64,000 nucleotides of DNA from Atriophallophorus winterbourni. Taxonomy: Eukaryota > Platyhelminthes > Trematoda > Plagiorchiida > Microphallidae. Within the stretch, counting starts at the first letter, position 1. The number at the start of each line of letters is the position of its first letter. The position numbers and the translations under genes were made by a program. The notes under the pieces were generated by a model. The model saw only the letters and a list, made by a program, of their open reading frames with translations, did not search any database and was not told the origin of the DNA. The DNA lies in assembly GCA_013407085.1 (NCBI GenBank), contig JACCGJ010010800.1, positions 239,697-303,696 on the forward strand. Direction: 5' to 3'. Positions 1-11,400 of the stretch are shown here, piece by piece.

Positions 1-564
1 ACTTGTGGCATCGCTGTCTTGATTGTGATTGTAATTTTTATTATACTCTGTCACCATAAACATCGGAACATTCCCCCTAGCAATCTCCAAAAAAGTAAAA
101 ATATTGCATTAGAAATGGATGGCCACAAAAAGTTCCAACTGAACAACACAAAAGACAAAATAATCACAGACGGAAGTTCTTGTGAATCTCGTTTGAACCC
201 GCATGTTGGCCCATCTGTACATACGATGGATCTACGTGAGATTTCAAGCAATTCAGCATGTATTGCTCACAATGTGACATCAAGTATACTGGGAAATACC
301 TACAACACGACAAGCGAAACCGAATGTCAATTCACTCATTCATTCATTCCATTTTCAAACCCATCAATACCGATTCAACTGCTGACACTCTCTTCTAATG
401 ATATTCAAGTCAGCACTCCAATTCTGCCGATGAAGGACATGGAGGTTTTATGTAGCAACATTCCAAACATTGTAACAAATATTGTCTCATTGACACCTGT
501 ACAACTAATCCAACATTCAACATTATCACCGGAACGAAACACGGATTATTTTGTTCGCGAATGA
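1..564 (+). CDS. Last coding exon of a single-pass membrane protein (5' part outside window)
   Basis: The reading frame is open from base 1 (ACT TGT GGC) to a TGA at 562-564, giving 187 residues. No start codon is needed, because the exon is entered from outside the window; the acceptor site is not visible. Residues about 3-17 are a strongly hydrophobic run (GIAVLIVIVIFIILC) followed by a basic stop-transfer stretch (HHKHR). This gives a membrane segment with a cytoplasmic tail of about 165 residues. The tail is polar and rich in Ser, Thr, Asn and Pro, has no recognisable domain, and ends in DYFVRE. This layout is common in cell-adhesion or guidance receptors, whose last exon often holds the membrane segment and tail, but the ectodomain is missing and I cannot name the family. 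A poly(A) signal lies 94 bases after the stop. A chance ORF of this length in such AT-rich DNA is unlikely. Confidence 0.72.
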   Translation, partial: TCGIAVLIVIVIFIILCHHKHRNIPPSNLQKSKNIALEMDGHKKFQLNNTKDKIITDGSSCESRLNPHVGPSVHTMDLREISSNSACIAHNVTSSILGNTYNTTSETECQFTHSFIPFSNPSIPIQLLTLSSNDIQVSTPILPMKDMEVLCSNIPNIVTNIVSLTPVQLIQHSTLSPERNTDYFVRE

Positions 565-657
565 AAATAATGTATAGAATAATTTTTTAATGGATGTGAT
601 AACAACATATTGTTACGCTGATCGTAAAGTTGAACGATCGGTAAGATTTGTTTGTAC

Positions 658-663
658 AATAAA
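658..663 (+). promoter_or_regulatory. Poly(A) signal AATAAA
   Basis: A canonical AATAAA lies 94 bases downstream of the TGA at 562-564. It is the natural 3' end signal of the membrane-protein exon, giving a short 3' UTR with cleavage expected around 675-690. AATAAA is common in AT-rich DNA, so its position is the main support. Confidence 0.5.
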
Positions 664-1117
664 ATTTCATGATTACAGCAACAGTGTTATTTTCATAACG
701 GCAAGGCACTTGCGTACCAAGAGAGTTTCACATTGATTGTTTTCCCACAAAGATACTCGACATTTTACAGATTAGTATGGATCGAACGAGGTTTCGTTGC
801 AATTAAGCTCCAGCTGTTTGAGGTGCAATTAAAAGATGCAGAGATAAATGTTGATTAATGTTAAATCTACAGGGGATGTTCCCATTTAATTTATTGGAAT
901 GAATCATTTTGGATTTTCCGTGAAAAATGTAAGTGATTTTTCTAAACGGTAATGGCTCAATTCTCGAATGTAATCTAACAATTTGATCAAAGCAGTTTTC
1001 ACGATAATGGCATGATCACAAATGTTTTGAACAATTTGTTTAAAATAACATTAATCGATGCATATTTTAATGCAGTCAACTGATTTTATTATAATTTCAG
1101 CGGAAATGTAATTTTAT
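664..1117. other. Intergenic, no feature seen
   Basis: AT-rich sequence after the poly(A) signal. I see no coding frame, repeat copy or structured motif in it. Confidence 0.5.
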
Positions 1118-1345
1118 AATGAACACCCTCCCCTCCACTGTTACACACTCAGCCAACCTGGATATTTTTATAGCTAATTTGGACAAATACTTGAGAGGAA
1201 ACCCTAATTTTGATACGATTTACACTGCAGGAGTTTCCCTGTTCTTCTTTTTTATTGTATATACCTCATAACTCCATCCTATGGTCATTGTTAAGCTAAA
1301 TGCTTTTTAGACCATTACAACTTTGAATCACTTTGAATCATTTTG
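1118..1345 (+). mobile_element. CR1-like LINE, 3' end only
   Basis: A frame at 1120-1272 reads as the CR1 ORF2 C-terminus (HSANLDIFIANLDKYL, then NPNFDTIYTAG) and ends at TAA. It matches the C-terminus of the copy at 63385-64000 (HSPNLDIFKLNLDNFM ... NPNIEPMY). After the stop comes the 3' UTR shared by several copies here (catcctatgg, gctttttagaccatt). The copy ends in the tail type built on TTTGAATC units. It is heavily 5'-truncated, as is usual for CR1 insertions. Confidence 0.8.
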
Positions 1346-1924
1346 AATATTTAGAAACCTTAAAATTTACTACAAATAAGATAGATTAGATTGCAATATG
1401 CTATGAATTATCCCATTCAAACTTTGTTTTGAATGTGGAAATCCTTGCTTAAATCAGAATTGATTTCTTCAAAAATGTTGTTAAGATTATTAATATTGTT
1501 TAGGTAACGAAACATTTTGGCAACTCCGAAATACAAGTTTATGGAAGCGGTACTCTAATTTTGTAATTATTGTGTACAAGACATATCAATCATTATTCTA
1601 TCCGAGGAAATCTACTCAATTTGTGGTAAAATTGATTTGCAAAGCGTTACATTTGAATCTATCGCAGTCAGCGTATAGTACTGTCGAGGTATGAACTGCA
1701 TTATTTAGAAACGCATTTAAAAGATTTCTTATGATATGCAGAACGCCGCTTTCCCACACAACATCAGCCGCTGATGAACGATATGCGATTAGTCATGTTT
1801 CGTCATAGAAGCAAAATCTGTGGAAAAAACGCCGAGGTCTTGACCACACAGACAGCAAATTAGAGAAAAACAAAAAAACGTAAGTTCCCCTAAATATTCA
1901 TTTGCATGCATTTCCTTCACACAC
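1346..1924. other. No gene; small hairpin at 1762-1776
   Basis: AT-rich, with no supported coding frame. CATCAGC and GCTGATG (7 bp arms, 1-base loop) form a small perfect palindrome at 1762-1776. This is just beyond the hammerhead-like motif that follows. Confidence 0.4.
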
Positions 1925-1968
1925 ACGCCACGACCGGTTCCGTGCTGTTTGCACTCATCAGGTAGGGA
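1925..1968 (-). ncRNA. Degenerate hammerhead ribozyme (family H1a)
   Basis: The minus strand reads CTACCTGATGA, then stem II GTGC-AAACA-GCAC, then GGAA, then the self-complementary ACCGGT element followed by CGTGG. This is the order of a type I hammerhead: core CUGANGA, stem II, GAAA, very short stem III, cleavage site, return strand of stem I (GTGG against CCTAC). One core base is changed (GAAA to GGAA), so this copy is probably inactive. The downstream run (GGCGTGTGTGTG, then GCATGCAAAT) is shared with the copies at 41.7 and 18.25 kb, which shows it is a dispersed repeat and not chance. Confidence 0.6.
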
Positions 1969-4184
1969 CAGTCTGATCAGGATCCGCATGCGCTTGAAAC
2001 AGTGGAGGAATGGTAAACAAGTAGCGCTTGTATGCCACTGTTGGATAAGGCTGGTATGACCAAATACATGTGTCCAAACACTTGTTTAATGCTAAAGTTC
2101 GTCAAACGTTTAACACCGAATGATAAATGTAATTCTACTAGTTCTGTTGATAACAGTAATAAGCAATATTCTAGATTAATCAACTTATCAGATAGGCCCA
2201 ATTTAATTGTCGCCGTAACGTTTTCGCAGTCCGTGTATGCCCGCTAGTAATTGTTTTCTTATATTAAGTTTTTATGTTGAAGAATAATGTTTGGGTCCCA
2301 GTTTATTTAAATCCGTTAGTATTTCTTTCTTTACACACACATGGAAAGAAACAAATTACCTAAACATATATTTCCGGTCGAAATTTGCTCTATCCACCGG
2401 GTAGGATTCAAAGCAAGACCAACAAATTGAAAGTCGAAATTCATATTCACTATTTCACCGAGGCCAAAATGTACATGTATAGTTGAATAGAGCGAAGAAT
2501 TCGCTCTGTGGTATGTCACACTTGATTTTGAGAATCATTCAATGTTTGAGGTTGAGCAGATCTATTGCAATTTTCTTTTCGTTTGTTTTAAAAGCTTGAT
2601 CTGAAATACTGAAATACATCTTTCGCATTTATTCAAGATTTTTTATCAAGAAATATGTGATTTTTGTTAATTAGGCAATTGCTATTGCGTCTGAATGGCT
2701 AAAATACTGTTCAAGAGTAATCATAAAGAAAGTAGTGATTTTAAAACTCTTTTTCTAAAAAATGGGCACAGCAACTCACCATTTTCTACTCAAAGTAATT
2801 GGTGATTTGGTGAAATATATTCACTCTGCATTTCGATCCAATTTCACGTTATTATTAATCAGGCATAGTTTGAACAAGTGAAAATATAAACACAGTAGTT
2901 TATAGAAATATCTGTACACATTAAAGGTTAAAATTAGTTATAATCCCCTTGATAGGAAACAAGTTTTCAGCCAGCTCTATTCAGCCCGTAAGTTCTTCAG
3001 CGCAGACATCTACTCAACTCGCAAAGTCGTATATCCAGCACCATGTTTTTAAAATCAGTCGATTGAATACCGATTACATATTATCTAGACAAGTTTTTGG
3101 GATGAATTCAGAGCTATTAGATTTCAGTTTGATTTAGTCGGAAACAATACCATGTATGACATGAATAAATGTTCGATGTTTATCAGCATTTTCAGGGTTC
3201 AATCAACTGTAACGTTTATTCTATGTAATTGATAAAAATCAATCATTGATAATAACGAGAATGAGGGATAGTGTGAGCTATTCACTTGTGCTGTAAACAT
3301 GAGCCTATTTCAAATGTTGCTGGCTTGTTTTGTGAATGGATTAGTTCATACATATTGTAACATTTTTATTGGAAGCTCATGTACTGAATATTTGTAAACC
3401 CACGAACACCAAATTACGTTAATCATATTGTTTATGGCAAACCAATTAAATGATTGTTAATATTGCGTAATTATTCATACAATACATGCTTTCAGTTGCC
3501 ACTGAAATATAATAGTTTTGATTGCATGTCTAACATTCGTCTGAACAATTCAGAATTAGCATTCGATCGATTAATTATTGTTTCAGACGGAGACTGACAG
3601 ATGGAAAATGTGATCCCCCAATTGAGTAGAAGTTCCCGTATCAGAACCAACTAACCGAACTAAGCTTATTTAAAATATATCGATGGGCATTAAATATTAT
3701 AATCGGTAAAGGTATTGAGATCCGGAATTGAAATATTGGTAATAGGTATTGATTTACTTACGGGAAATTTTATTATGTTTTACAATTTTTGCTTTTTTAT
3801 TTAATGGATACTTAATATAGGAAATCTTGTCCGAAATTATACGGTGTTGCAAACGTTTCTTGCGATTAATCAATCTGTGTAGATCCGTAGGTTATTGCAA
3901 TATTTTAAATATTTCAAAGCTTAGGTATTTTTGAACGAGAAGCTTGAATAAATTATATCAATTTGATTCACCGTCATTGCTCGTGGCTTTGTTTCAGTTA
4001 GAAACTAGCTAGAAATCGAAATTACGGTTGAAATACAATCCAATCCGCAACACAAAGGAATTTTCTCCCGAACATTAAAGGTTCATGCGCTAGCGTTTTC
4101 GTGACTAAATAAAGGGGATTGTTTAAATGAAGTGAACAAATATATTTGTCATATTGCGCGAAATTAAAAAAGTCTTTGGATATT
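1969..4184. other. Long gene-free stretch, partly repeat flank
   Basis: The first 100 bases or so resemble sequence beside the hammerhead copy at 55.65 kb (GAAACAGTG ... GGCTGG.A.GACC in both), so they belong to the same dispersed repeat. A 71-codon frame at 2032-2247 has no recognisable family and could be chance. The remainder is AT-rich with no supported gene, RNA or repeat. Confidence 0.45.
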
Positions 4185-4298
4185 ATTCATAGATTTATTC
4201 ATAGATTATATGCAGGTAAAAAGCTATGCTTTACAAGACCCACAAAAATGTACATTGGGTCGGATGGTAAAAAATATCAAAATATTGTTAGATTATTG

Positions 4299-6102
4299 TC
4301 AAACATAAAAAACATACTTGTCCATGTGGATATCTAGTGATTTCTTGAAAACTTTAACGGTTCCAGATTTTACCACATGAGTAGGTAAACTAGTCCACAG
4401 TTGCAAATTGCGAACGGAAAATGCGTATTTGCGGAAGTTCAACCTGTTATGCTGTTGGTAAATTTCGATTGGTGACCTCGCAGATGCATGTTGTGGGAAA
4501 GATGAAACAAATGACCGCAAGGATGATTTGTTTGATTAAGCACTCTCCAAATGAATATTAGTACTCCTCGTTCCCGTCTGTATTCAGCCGAATGCAAATT
4601 CAATAATTTAAGTCGCGTTTCGTATGGATAATTTGATAGTCCCAGGACGAGTTTTGTCGCTCCGCGCTGTGGAGTTTCTTATAGCAGAATATCTTTTTTC
4701 AACCAAAGATCCCATGCCGGTATAGCATATTCAACATGAGTACGGATGTACGTTGAAATCAATTTGCAGGCAATATTGGGGTCAAACGAACCTAGGACTC
4801 TTCTAAGGAGACCCAAGTTGTTTTCATCTTTGCAGACAGCCAGTCGACATTGCATTGAGTTTCATAAGTCTGATTGGATAATCACACATAAATCTTTTTC
4901 GGAGGAGGCGGGTTTAATAACTGTGCGACCAAGATAATATTCTTTGCTCGACTTGCTGTTGAGAGACAATAGGCTGCATTTCGAAGCATTCAGGGGTATT
5001 TCGTTGTCTATGGACCAAGTGTGAATCATATCGAGATCCCGTTGCAGGTTCTGCGTGTCGTCTGTGGAGTCTATCTTGCGCGAAAGCTTTGCGTCATCAG
5101 CGAAAATAAGCACGGACGACTGTAATACAGTAGGCAAGTCGTTTATATATATCAAAAACAAGAGCGGTCCGAGGACTGATCCTTGTGGAACACCACGGGC
5201 AACTTTAATTGACTCGGATAGTTCGTTTTTGACTCTCACGTACATCTCACGAGATATCAACCATTCTTTAATTCATGCATGGAGTTTACCCTGTACTCCG
5301 TAGGTGAGTAGTTTCGACGAAAGTATTTCGTGATTCACACGATCGAAGGCTTTTGAGAAATCGATATAAATTACGTCCACGGAGTGGCCGACATCCAGTA
5401 CTCAGAACAAGATTCTTTTGCTAATAGCAAGTTTGTCAGGCAGGATCGTTTTTTTCTGAATCCATGCTGTGCCTCGGAGATTAAATTATTAATCTCAAAG
5501 TGATTCCGTAAGGCATCAGCTATTATGGACTCCATTACCTTTGATAACACTGGTAATAACGCTATCGGGCGATAGTTTAAATGATCTTTTCTTTTGCCAC
5601 CCTTGTAGATGGGACTAATCAGTGCTGTTTTCCAAGTTTCTGGTACAAAGCTCTGCTCGAACATCATCGTGAATACGTCAGATGTCGGTATTGCCAACTC
5701 GGAAGATAGATTGCGCAAAATGTTTGCGTGTATATTGTCTATACCGGGTGAGCCTGTTCTCTTCATCGTCATTAATTTTGATTGAACAACGTTGGGGGGA
5801 AACTCCACCCCCTGAAGAATTGGCAGGCTGCAGCTGTCAGAGTTTAAGGGCTGTCTATGGGTCGACACTTGTGAGATAACTGATGCGAATTGTTGTCGGG
5901 AAACGTTAGCGCAATCTTTAAATGACGTCACTATTCCAGTACCAGAGACCAGTGGCGGTATTCCCATTTTAACATTCCGGAGGTCATTGACGTGTTTATA
6001 CAATGTTTTGGGATTTATAATGAATTTTTCGACAAGACTGATTTGGTAATCTTTTCTGTCTTTTCGAATGAAGCAGACACACTTATTTCGCAAAAACGTG
6101 TA
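4299..6102 (-). pseudogene. CR1 ORF2 reverse transcriptase, frameshifted
   Basis: From 6093 to 5371 the frame carries RT blocks SPGIDNIHANIL, WKTALISPIYKGG, NYRPIALLPVLSKVMES and AQHGFRKKRSCLTNLL. A frameshift near 5400 moves the reading to VDVIYIDFSKAFDRVNHE. After further stops, frame 5260-4862 gives GVPQGSVLGPLLFLIYINDL and the catalytic IFADD. The C-terminal region continues with more stops to about 4299 (FSVRNLQLWTSLP, HMDKYVFYV). The catalytic aspartates can still be read, but the chain is interrupted at least four times, so the gene is dead. The reverse transcriptase would copy the LINE RNA at the nicked target. Confidence 0.8.
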
Positions 6103-7101
6103 TTAGCACCAAGTTATCCTAGACGGATCGTCCAAGTATTTGGACCAGGCATTGTCACGCTTACACATCCATTTCCGAGTACTGCTTCTAAGAGGCTTTT
6201 TCGGACGCTGTTTGCTGGATATTATTTTCATTTTCGTTGATAAGTCAATGATAATACGAAGTTGGCTGTAAAACGATTCCCAGATTTTCTTAGCTGATTT
6301 GAGTTCAAGGAAATTCCATCGATTCGCAGTAGTAAGAGCTTGAAGCAAGTCATAGTTCACAGTTGTATATGTTCGTTGAGTATTTCCTGCTGGTTCGTAT
6401 TGATAAGTATAATGAAATGTCATGACAACATGATCACTCAATCCGAGTGGAGCTGTATAGGATACAGATTCTATCATGAGTTCTTCGTTTGTAAGTATGA
6501 GGTCCAGGCTAGATGGGGTTTGTTCAGATCGAAATCGCGTTGGTTGTTGCAAATGGTTGTAAAGAGGGGTGCAAGTCATTATTTCTTTAAGAAAGCTTTT
6601 GAATGAATCGTCACCAGTAATGTGTGTTGCAAGGGTCGGTACATTAAAATCACCGAGGAGGAGCGAATGTGAATATGTGAGCTTCAATGCAAAACGTATT
6701 GCATTAGCAAGAACAGTGTCAGCGGCAGATGATGAAGAAGGGGGTCGATAAATCAATGCTAAGAGGCACTTGCGTTTATCATGTAAGTCAAAAGAGCAAA
6801 ACAATGTATCTGGGACATCTAACTCGGGGGAGAGAAGTATAGTGCAGTTGATGCTTTCATGTAAGTAGAGGAGGACCCCGCCACCTTTTGTTGCTCGATC
6901 TTTTCTGTAAATCATCATATGAGGGATTTTAAGTTCAGAGTCGTGTTTAGAATTACACAACCAGGTTTCTGTCACTGCAATCAAATCCCAAGACGCCACG
7001 GTCGCACGTGAATACAGTTCAGTGAACTTGCCCAGAAAGCTCTGAGCATTGGTGTAACAGCATGATAGAGATTTGATTTTTGTTGACGATGAAGAGCTCA
7101 T
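6103..7101 (-). CDS. CR1 ORF2 apurinic-like endonuclease, open frame
   Basis: This 332-codon frame starts at ATG 7101 and ends at TAA 6103-6105. It encodes the complete APE-type endonuclease that nicks the target DNA during retrotransposition. Motifs in order are CYTNAQS (residue about 15), AVTETW (about 43), GGGVLLY (about 73), ALIYRPP (about 114), LLGDFN (about 146), QPTRFRS (about 185), SSLDLILTN (about 196) and GLSDH (about 219), which are the expected metal-binding and catalytic blocks. The stop is a single in-frame TAA: the next codon continues into the RT region in the same frame (RNKCVCF...). The intact ORF2 was therefore one polyprotein, and this ORF is its truncated N-terminal third. 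Confidence 0.85.
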   Translation of the reverse strand: MSSSSSTKIKSLSCCYTNAQSFLGKFTELYSRATVASWDLIAVTETWLCNSKHDSELKIPHMMIYRKDRATKGGGVLLYLHESINCTILLSPELDVPDTLFCSFDLHDKRKCLLALIYRPPSSSSAADTVLANAIRFALKLTYSHSLLLGDFNVPTLATHITGDDSFKSFLKEIMTCTPLYNHLQQPTRFRSEQTPSSLDLILTNEELMIESVSYTAPLGLSDHVVMTFHYTYQYEPAGNTQRTYTTVNYDLLQALTTANRWNFLELKSAKKIWESFYSQLRIIIDLSTKMKIISSKQRPKKPLRSSTRKWMCKRDNAWSKYLDDPSRITWC

Positions 7102-8226
7102 AGTAGTGGATTCGCCGACCCAGAATTGGTCGGCCGCTCCAGGTTTTTTGTCTCAGGTGCATTTGATTGACTTGGTAGCGAAGTCATTTCAGGAACAATA
7201 GTGTTCGTGCGTTTTATGTCGTATACAGCCCGAATACGAATTTCAGGAGGTGCAAATTTTCGACATTGATACCACGCCTCGAGTATTTTATCCTTCATCT
7301 CATCTGTGCGGAATGATATTTTGAGAGGAGAAGGCTGATGCGTTTCTTTTTTCGGTATAAGGCGCATAACATGAGTCGTTATTATGTCCTTTAAACCTAG
7401 GATCTCTTGTAAAAATCTCCATTGACTGCAATCGTGTTGCAGACGTTTGATGGATTCTACTTCGTTCGAAATGGGTACACCATGAACTACAACAGCTCTG
7501 CGATTTGTAGCCACTTTTGCTAGTTCCGGATTATTACGAAGAATTTGCCGTTCTTCCCACGGAACGTCCGGAAATATTCGCACAGTCGATTTGTTTACAA
7601 CTAAGAGGGATGAGGCGAGCAACATATTTTCCACATCTTGGACGGACATGAGCACTACACGCAGTAACCTGAGTGTGTTCGCACGAGGTGAGTTTGGGGG
7701 TCTAAACAATCGCGTCAGCGACGCAGTGATGTCTAATCTTCTGCAAAGGTCATTCCATTGTTTCCTATCATCTGCTTTGCGTTGCTTTAGAGATGGCGAA
7801 GTTGATTCAATGAGATTACTACAAATTACCGTTAGATCTTCAATGTTTGTTTTTTACGGGGTTTTAGTGTTCAAACTCTTCGGTCTAAGCTTATGCACAT
7901 CCTTCGATAATTCAGAACTTTCATTCACTTGACTACAGGTCTGATTCGCAGACTCATCGGTCGTACCGAGCCTCTTGGAAGGGACCTTGGTCGATTTATG
8001 GAGAAATCAGCGTTTCCGTAGTATTTAGCGCTTCCCTGTAACCCTTGCGGTTAATGTGGTTAGGGACTGCGTTTAGAACTGGTTTCAGCGCTTTCTGACA
8101 CGCAAATGTTTGGAAAGACTCTAACGTGTTTTCAAGCCGTGTAAGGTTCGCCTCTACAGCGAACATGCGTCTTTCCATAATTGAATCAGAGTTTTCGGAT
8201 CTTGATAAATAACTAGTTACTTTCAA
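7098..8226 (-). pseudogene. CR1 ORF1 remnant (coiled-coil plus RNA-binding-like region)
   Basis: Two frames on the minus strand, 8226-7996 and 7709-7098, encode successive parts of one ORF1 product separated by a frameshift. The first has a coiled-coil-like run (MFAVEANLTRLENTLESF). The second has the partner pattern FPDVPWEERQILRNNPELAK, VVVHGVPISNE, LRLIPKK and PLKISFRTDEMKDKILE, seen again at 60534-61099. In CR1 elements ORF1 encodes an RNA-binding chaperone-like protein. Upstream, about 8420-8250, cysteine-containing frames (CKKCKLCQN) suggest the remains of an N-terminal zinc finger. The stop TGA at 7098-7100 overlaps the ORF2 ATG at 7099-7101 as ATGA. Confidence 0.7.
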
Positions 8227-8415
8227 TCTGCATGGATTACATATATATCAGATGCCTGGTAATTTTTCATTATTAATTAGAGTCACAGATTCAGGTGATA
8301 AATACTTTTCGCAGTTCGCATGAATAGCAATTGAACACAAGTAACATTTAACTTGACGCGATCTGGGACTTACCAGTTTTGACAAAGTTTGCACTTTTTA
8401 CAAGGCTCGTCGTAA

Positions 8416-8455
8416 GGTCCGTTTAAGGTCACGTGGGGTCCGTTTAAGGTCACGT
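8416..8455. repeat. Two tandem copies of a 19-base unit
   Basis: GGTCCGTTTAAGGTCACGT occurs at 8416-8434 and again at 8437-8455, spaced by two bases. It sits at or just upstream of the likely start of the CR1 ORF1. It could be a 5' UTR repeat of that LINE or a local duplication. Confidence 0.7.
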
Positions 8456-8460
8456 TGTCA

Positions 8461-11400
8461 GTCATCGTTACAATTTCGCGAGATCGAGTCGATACACTGA
8501 ACGAAGCGGTCGATTATCGATCGGTGTCTCTCGGTGGAGTGCAAGAACGAGTGGATGTGATTCAGTGCAATCCAACGGACAGTAAAATGGCGTACACTTT
8601 CACGTAAAGGCTGTTCTGGGTGATTTAATCCGACATTGTTGAAATAACTGTCAGTAAATACCAAATAGCGAGATCTTCCTGATGGTATCTGAGTTGTTGC
8701 GTTATTCTGGATTGGAAGCAATGTTGCACGCGTATGCAATGTTGGGTAGAAACTGGAAGTTTTGATTTTCAAGAATTCACGTTTCTCCGACTTGCAAATA
8801 GTATATTCCGAATGAGGAAGTTGAGACGAGTTCAATTATAGAAGAACCGTCTAGATCCGTCAATAGAGCGAGCAATAAGATCCAAAAGTATAAGAGCACA
8901 CATTTGTACGTTCACACCGTAGCCTGTATGCGCACGCATTGAAATATATATTTCAATGAAATATATATTTCAATGATTGATCGCAAATTTGAATCTGATT
9001 TTAGAAACACCTATTAAAATCTGTTACAATGTTTTGCAGGCTTTATACTTCTTGACTAAATGATCCACCTTATAAGGTCAAATTTTTATCAATCATAAAT
9101 AACGACTTGGAAGGATTGGATGTGAATGTTAAACTTGGAGCCGCAGTTAAAATTAGTTTAGCAGAGGAGAAGTGGCTCAAAGCAACCGTGTTTTCAAAAA
9201 TAAAACTCACAGTCGACCTTCAGCTTGGTCTCTTTCAGAAAGCGAAGGGCAACCAAATTCAAAGCTAGTCCAATATTTGATTAACAAACGAGAGTGCCAG
9301 TGGACTTCTACGCGATCAACTTAGATGTATGTAAGCGTTTTGATGTAAAAATCCGAGAAATTTGCACTCATTGATTGCGCAACCGGAGAGAGCGACGCGC
9401 CAGCAAAGGATGAAAGATGTCCGTAACCTAGTGATAAATCTTTCTGGTGAATTCGCTGAGTGACCTATTAATCATGAAACCCTTTAATATTCAAGCATAG
9501 CGATGATCAAGCAATCATATTTTGTATTTATTTACGATCCTCGAAAAATTAAGGTAATTGATCAGTTTATAGAGTGCTCACATCTCCTGCACTTAGAAAC
9601 CACAATCGGTTTCTAGCTTTTTACCATCCTTAGGTAGTGTAAGTAAGATAAATTTCAGTGATTGATTCATTAAGTAACGCAACATCATCCTTATGTCAAT
9701 CCATAGGTAAAGATTTCCAAACATTGTATTAGCTTTTTCGGAATTGTGTATCATCCGGTGTAGAGGTTGAAGCAATCCACTTGTCTCACGGTAATTGTTT
9801 GCGTACTCCAAATCACAGTGTTACGCATGATCGTAAAAAAAACTGCAGAGTAAAACTAATCTCCGCTTGTCAATTTTTTGATACGTAAAGTTTTATGTGA
9901 TTACGGACATTTATGTCAATGTACCGTGTTAGAACACGAGGAGAACTTATTAGTTCGTCGAGCCTAAAACTTTTATTGGGATTAAATTCCGAATGCCCTT
10001 CAGAATCAACCGAAAAACTCTCATGTGAAACCCATTGAGGGATGATAAAAGATTTCATGCCAGTGAAAACATTGGCGTCGAGGGTCTAGAATGATATGAA
10101 GAATGTGCTTCTAACATAAGAACGAGCGGCAATGATGAATGAATACATATCATGTTTACCCGTTATGAGTTAATATTGATCAAGCTTTTCTTGCGAAGTG
10201 AAATCATGATATAGTTTTGAAAACAGGTACAGGATTGTAAGACATAGTTGTGATGTTATTTTAGTAGTAGTGATGTTATTTTTTGCTGAACAAATCGAAC
10301 GATCGAACAGAATAGATGCAAAAATGTCAACGGAAATGACAAATTTCCTATAAAATTAAAAATTGTATCGCGCACGATTGTTGGCAATTTCAAAGCTTTA
10401 CAAATACGCGGGACGTTAGAGATAATTTAAAGATAAAATTTTAATGTTCTGTTTATGTTCCCAGTTTGTTCAAGTCAACATTTTCCTGTTTAATTCATTG
10501 AAATCGGTGGCATTTTTAAATGCCAAGCAGATCTGTGCCTGTGACGTTTTTCCGTTCAGGTGCGAGAACTGTGAAAAAACGTAACAGTAAATATTTGCTT
10601 AATTTGCGCATGATTCACATGTTTTGAAATCAGAAGTCGCAAAATATTGTCGTTTAACCTAGTGGCGATTTGTCACAGAATGCTTTCAGAAAAGGATCAC
10701 TTTATTTCACAGAAATTGAAAGGTTTAGCGTAAGATGTTTCTCGAAATTAAAAATAAAACGTGTCCCGGGTTTGAGAAAATAAATCTAAAAATACGCACT
10801 TCAATGTCTGTTAGGTGTCAAAGTTACACCCACCATCTTAGCTTTCACATTTCTATCTACAGCCGTTCTCCAGTTAGATTTTAATACTAGCGTATAACTG
10901 ATTGTAGAAAGGGACATCGTTTTGCGATGAAATTATAATGTTTCGTACTAATTTCAAAGTACCGGGATATTGAAATCCGAGGAGAACTTAGTCCCCTTCA
11001 AATTATGTTGTGCTGTATATATGGAGGGACGTTTGTAATGATCAAACGTTCGCCCAGAAATTTTGACATGACTCAGAATCAGAATGGGATTCCTGGTTAT
11101 CACAATGCCTCACAATTAATTGAAATAATATGGTAGCAATATTTGTATAAATATGCTTTACTAAATGATGATAAAATTTTAATACATTCACAGAAGTAAC
11201 CAGAAACCAAAGTATCATTGAAAATTGAAATTAGTTGAGCTATTTCAAGAAACCTTATATCATATACCATAATTCTTCTATAAATAACACATGAAATAGT
11301 ACTTTCGAATTCAAAGGATTTAAAAAACATTTGCTTGATATTTATATATTTATATCAGTCCGCTTTATTCAGCAGCAAGCTGTAGAGGCGCAGTGATTTT

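Larger units (their letters stand above)
4185..8460 (-). mobile_element. Near full-length CR1-like LINE, decayed
   Basis: Read on the minus strand it contains, in order: an ORF1 remnant (about 8420-7098), an apurinic-type endonuclease (7101-6103), a reverse transcriptase (6102-about 4860) and a C-terminal region ending near 4299. The 3' UTR ends in tandem ATCTATGAATA units near 4190-4215. Organisation and motifs (TETW, LLGDFN, GVPQGSVLGPLLF, FADD) are those of the CR1 clade. ORF1 and ORF2 overlap by ATGA at 7098-7101. ORF1 and the RT are broken by stops and frameshifts, while the endonuclease frame is open throughout. The 5' limit is uncertain; sequence up to 8835 could be its 5' UTR. Confidence 0.85.

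Noticed and set aside
1755..1785. CTGATGA near 1770 as a further plus-strand hammerhead
   Set aside because: No stem II or GAAA box at the proper spacing; the string arises from a small palindrome.
2032..2247. 71-codon plus-strand ORF next to a hammerhead motif
   Set aside because: The beginning overlaps dispersed repeat sequence; no domain and no splice evidence.
5085..5105. CTGATGACGC on the minus strand as a ribozyme core
   Set aside because: It encodes the ADDAK palm box of a reverse transcriptase; no stem II or GAAA follows.
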